Part shown: one piece after another, positions 5,923-7,433 of the stretch
How the letters are laid out: every line of letters begins with the position of its first letter
Position numbering within the stretch: the stretch's first letter is position 1
NCBI GenBank assembly: GCA_024636595.1
Contig: JAGXGT010000162.1
Location: forward strand, 1 to 7,433
Source: Sphingomonadales bacterium
Lineage (GTDB): Bacteria; Pseudomonadota; Alphaproteobacteria; Sphingomonadales; Sphingomonadaceae
Direction: 5' to 3'
DNA length: 7,433 nt
The notes under the pieces: generated by a model
What the model saw: the letters and a program-made list of their open reading frames with translations, nothing else
The model's database searches: none
What the model was told of the DNA's origin: nothing
Position numbers and translations under genes: made by a program

Positions 5923-7119
5923 ATGGATTTCAATGACACACCCGAAGAAGCAGAATTCCGCGCCGAGGCGCAGGCTTTTCTTTCGCAAAATTTGAACGCC
6001 AAAACGCCGGGCGCGTTGCGCTCCGGTGGCCGGGAAGATTTCCTCGCCCGCGCGAAAGCCTGGCAGAAGATCAAGGCCGAGGGCGGCTTTGCACAAATTA
6101 CCTGGCCCAAGGAAATGGGAGGTCGCGGCGGCACCGTGATGCAGCAGGTGATCTGGGGTCAGGAAGAAGCCAAATTTGATGCACCGACCGGCCCCTTTGC
6201 CATCGGCCTCGGCATGTGCGTGCCGACCGTGATTGCCTTTGGCTCGGATGAGCATAAGAAAAAATATGTTCGCAAGGCGCTGATGGGCGAAGATGTCTGG
6301 TGCCAGCTGTTCTCCGAACCGGCAGCCGGTTCCGATGTTGCCGGTCTCAAGACAAAAGCGGTCAAGGATGGTGACGAATGGGTCATAAATGGTCAGAAAG
6401 TGTGGACTTCCGGTGCACATTATTCCGACTATGGGATTTTGCTGGTCCGCACCGATCCCAATGTGCCTAAGCACAAGGGCCTGACCATGTTCATCGTCGA
6501 TATGAAACAGCAAGGCGTTGAAGTGCGGCCGATCCATCAGGCATCCGGTGGCAGCGAGTTTAACGAAGTCTATTTCACCGATGTCCGCATTCCCGACAGC
6601 GACCGGCTCGGCGAGCCCGGCATGGGCTGGAAAGTGGCGCTGGTCACGCTGATGAACGAACGGCTCGCCGTTGGCGGTTCCCCGGGACCCGACTGGAAGG
6701 AAATCATGGATTATGCCCGCTCTGCCGGCACCCTGTCGAACCAGGCGTTCCGCGACAAGCTCGCCGACTGGTATGTCGCCGCGCAAGGCTACAAGCTGAC
6801 CAAATTCCGTACCCAGACCGCGCTGTCGCGCGGCGAAACACCAGGGCCGGAAAATGCGATCGGCAAGATCATCAATGCCAATCATCTGCAGGACATCTGC
6901 AACAGCGCGATCGAGATGCAGGATCATTTCGGGATCATCGTCGACAAGGACGAAGCGCCGTCCGACGCGATTTTCCAGGAAAGCTTCATGTGGGCGCCGG
7001 GGCTGCGCATTGCGGGTGGTACCGATGAAATCCTGAAGAATATCATCGCCGAGCGGGTGCTTGGCCTGCCGCAGGATGTGCGCGTCGACAAGGAAAAGAC
7101 TTTCGCGGAAATGAACTAG
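5923..7119 (+). CDS. acyl-CoA dehydrogenase, probable catalytic subunit of a heteromeric enzyme
   Basis: The 398-residue product would insert an alpha-beta double bond in an acyl-CoA, using FAD and passing electrons to electron-transferring flavoprotein. The start is clear: GAGGAA (5911-5916) is six bases before ATG 5923 and 12 bases follow the preceding gene. The N-terminal helical domain is about 1-122. The middle domain has the signature WCQLFSEPAAGSDVAGLKTKA split over 126-146 and WVINGQKVWTSG (153-164). The C-terminal domain begins near 232. The classical glutamate position is not kept: the sequence reads AGGTDEI (364-370) instead of EGT. A glutamate is present at E246 in MNERLAVGG (244-252), matching the isovaleryl-CoA dehydrogenase site (LERLVLAGG) and that reported for ChsE4. 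This suggests a substrate with a branched or bulky chain near the carboxyl end. It probably pairs with the preceding gene product. Confidence 0.92.
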   Translation: MDFNDTPEEAEFRAEAQAFLSQNLNAKTPGALRSGGREDFLARAKAWQKIKAEGGFAQITWPKEMGGRGGTVMQQVIWGQEEAKFDAPTGPFAIGLGMCVPTVIAFGSDEHKKKYVRKALMGEDVWCQLFSEPAAGSDVAGLKTKAVKDGDEWVINGQKVWTSGAHYSDYGILLVRTDPNVPKHKGLTMFIVDMKQQGVEVRPIHQASGGSEFNEVYFTDVRIPDSDRLGEPGMGWKVALVTLMNERLAVGGSPGPDWKEIMDYARSAGTLSNQAFRDKLADWYVAAQGYKLTKFRTQTALSRGETPGPENAIGKIINANHLQDICNSAIEMQDHFGIIVDKDEAPSDAIFQESFMWAPGLRIAGGTDEILKNIIAERVLGLPQDVRVDKEKTFAEMN

Positions 7120-7129
7120 GAACAATAGG

Positions 7130-7433
7130 ATGACCGATCTTAACGTCCATGTCGTCGCCAATTTCACCGTGCAGGATGCGGCGAAATATCGCGAATATGA
7201 AAAGGGCTTCTTCCCGATTCTGAAAAAGCATGGCGGGGAGTTCATCACCTTTGATGACAGCAGCGTCACCTTTGAAGGCGGCGCCCCGCCCGAAGGCCGG
7301 GTGGTATTGTTCAAATTTCCCAGCGAGGCCGCCGCGACCGCCTGGTATCATGACCCCGATTATCAGGCCTTGTCCGAACATCGCCGTGCAGGAACGACGT
7401 TGAACTTTCTCACCATGGTGCACAGTCTGCCCC
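7130..7433 (+). CDS. DUF1330 family protein (3' end cut by the window edge)
   Basis: An open frame starts at ATG 7130, with AGGA (7118-7121) eight bases upstream and overlapping the previous stop codon, and runs to the window edge for 101 codons. The product begins MTDLNVHVVANFTVQDAAKY and contains FPSEAAATAWYHDPDYQAL (positions about 63-81) and a conserved-looking EHRRAG (83-88). These are the usual marks of the small dimeric alpha/beta-barrel DUF1330 proteins. The family has no established general reaction, though members sit often in catabolic operons. The ten-base gap to the acyl-CoA dehydrogenase gene makes co-transcription very likely. The C-terminus is not visible, so a fusion or further domain cannot be excluded. 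Confidence 0.8.
   Translation, partial: MTDLNVHVVANFTVQDAAKYREYEKGFFPILKKHGGEFITFDDSSVTFEGGAPPEGRVVLFKFPSEAAATAWYHDPDYQALSEHRRAGTTLNFLTMVHSLP

Noticed and set aside
5092..7314. A 740-codon open frame on the reverse strand opposite both acyl-CoA dehydrogenase genes and the start of the DUF1330 gene
   Set aside because: The two dehydrogenase genes happen to be in the same frame and avoid TTA, CTA and TCA codons, which leaves the antisense free of stops. The translation has no recognisable domain, while the sense genes have clear motifs and ribosome sites.
1..7433. tRNA or rRNA genes, CRISPR arrays, transposases, integrases
   Set aside because: No repeat-spacer pattern, cloverleaf-like conserved segments or mobile-element proteins were seen when reading both strands, including around the AT-rich gene.

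Overview
The window looks like chromosome of an alphaproteobacterium, most likely a sphingomonad (Sphingopyxis/Sphingorhabdus-like). This is inferred from protein character, GC content (about 60% in the metabolic genes by hand-counted samples) and gene style, not from a database match. It is an acyl-CoA catabolism region with one compositionally foreign gene in it.

Layout. (1) 24-1034 (+): a fumarylacetoacetate hydrolase family protein, probably the last step of aromatic (homogentisate) catabolism. A short upstream frame may overlap its start. (2) 1122-1865 (+): a GTG-initiated gene of about 45% GC. It encodes an unrecognised 247-residue protein with two predicted transmembrane helices and a charged cytoplasmic domain. 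It is preceded by a TATGAT box that overlaps a small dyad. (3) 1945-3468 (-): a thiolase-like protein, convergent with gene 2, of the kind that lacks the nucleophilic cysteine and carries an extra C-terminal domain. (4) 3469-3560: a 92-base divergent intergenic region with an inverted repeat. (5) 3561 to the right edge (+): a tight operon of a class III CoA-transferase, two dissimilar acyl-CoA dehydrogenase subunits and a DUF1330 protein cut by the window edge. The gaps are 25, 12 and 10 bases.

How the genes may work together. The CoA-transferase would activate a carboxylic acid as its CoA thioester. The two acyl-CoA dehydrogenase genes look like the two halves of one heteromeric enzyme: the second keeps a catalytic glutamate (E246) and the first has neither known catalytic position. 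Such split enzymes are known from steroid side-chain degradation. The divergent thiolase-like protein may act later in the same pathway, perhaps in C-C cleavage. The substrate cannot be read from the sequence; a bulky, branched or cyclic acyl-CoA is a reasonable guess.

No RNA gene, CRISPR array, insertion sequence, integrase or intact intrinsic terminator was seen. No stretch over 300 bases lacks a gene. I found no convincing new multi-gene system. The most unexplained item is the AT-rich membrane-protein gene at 1122-1865.
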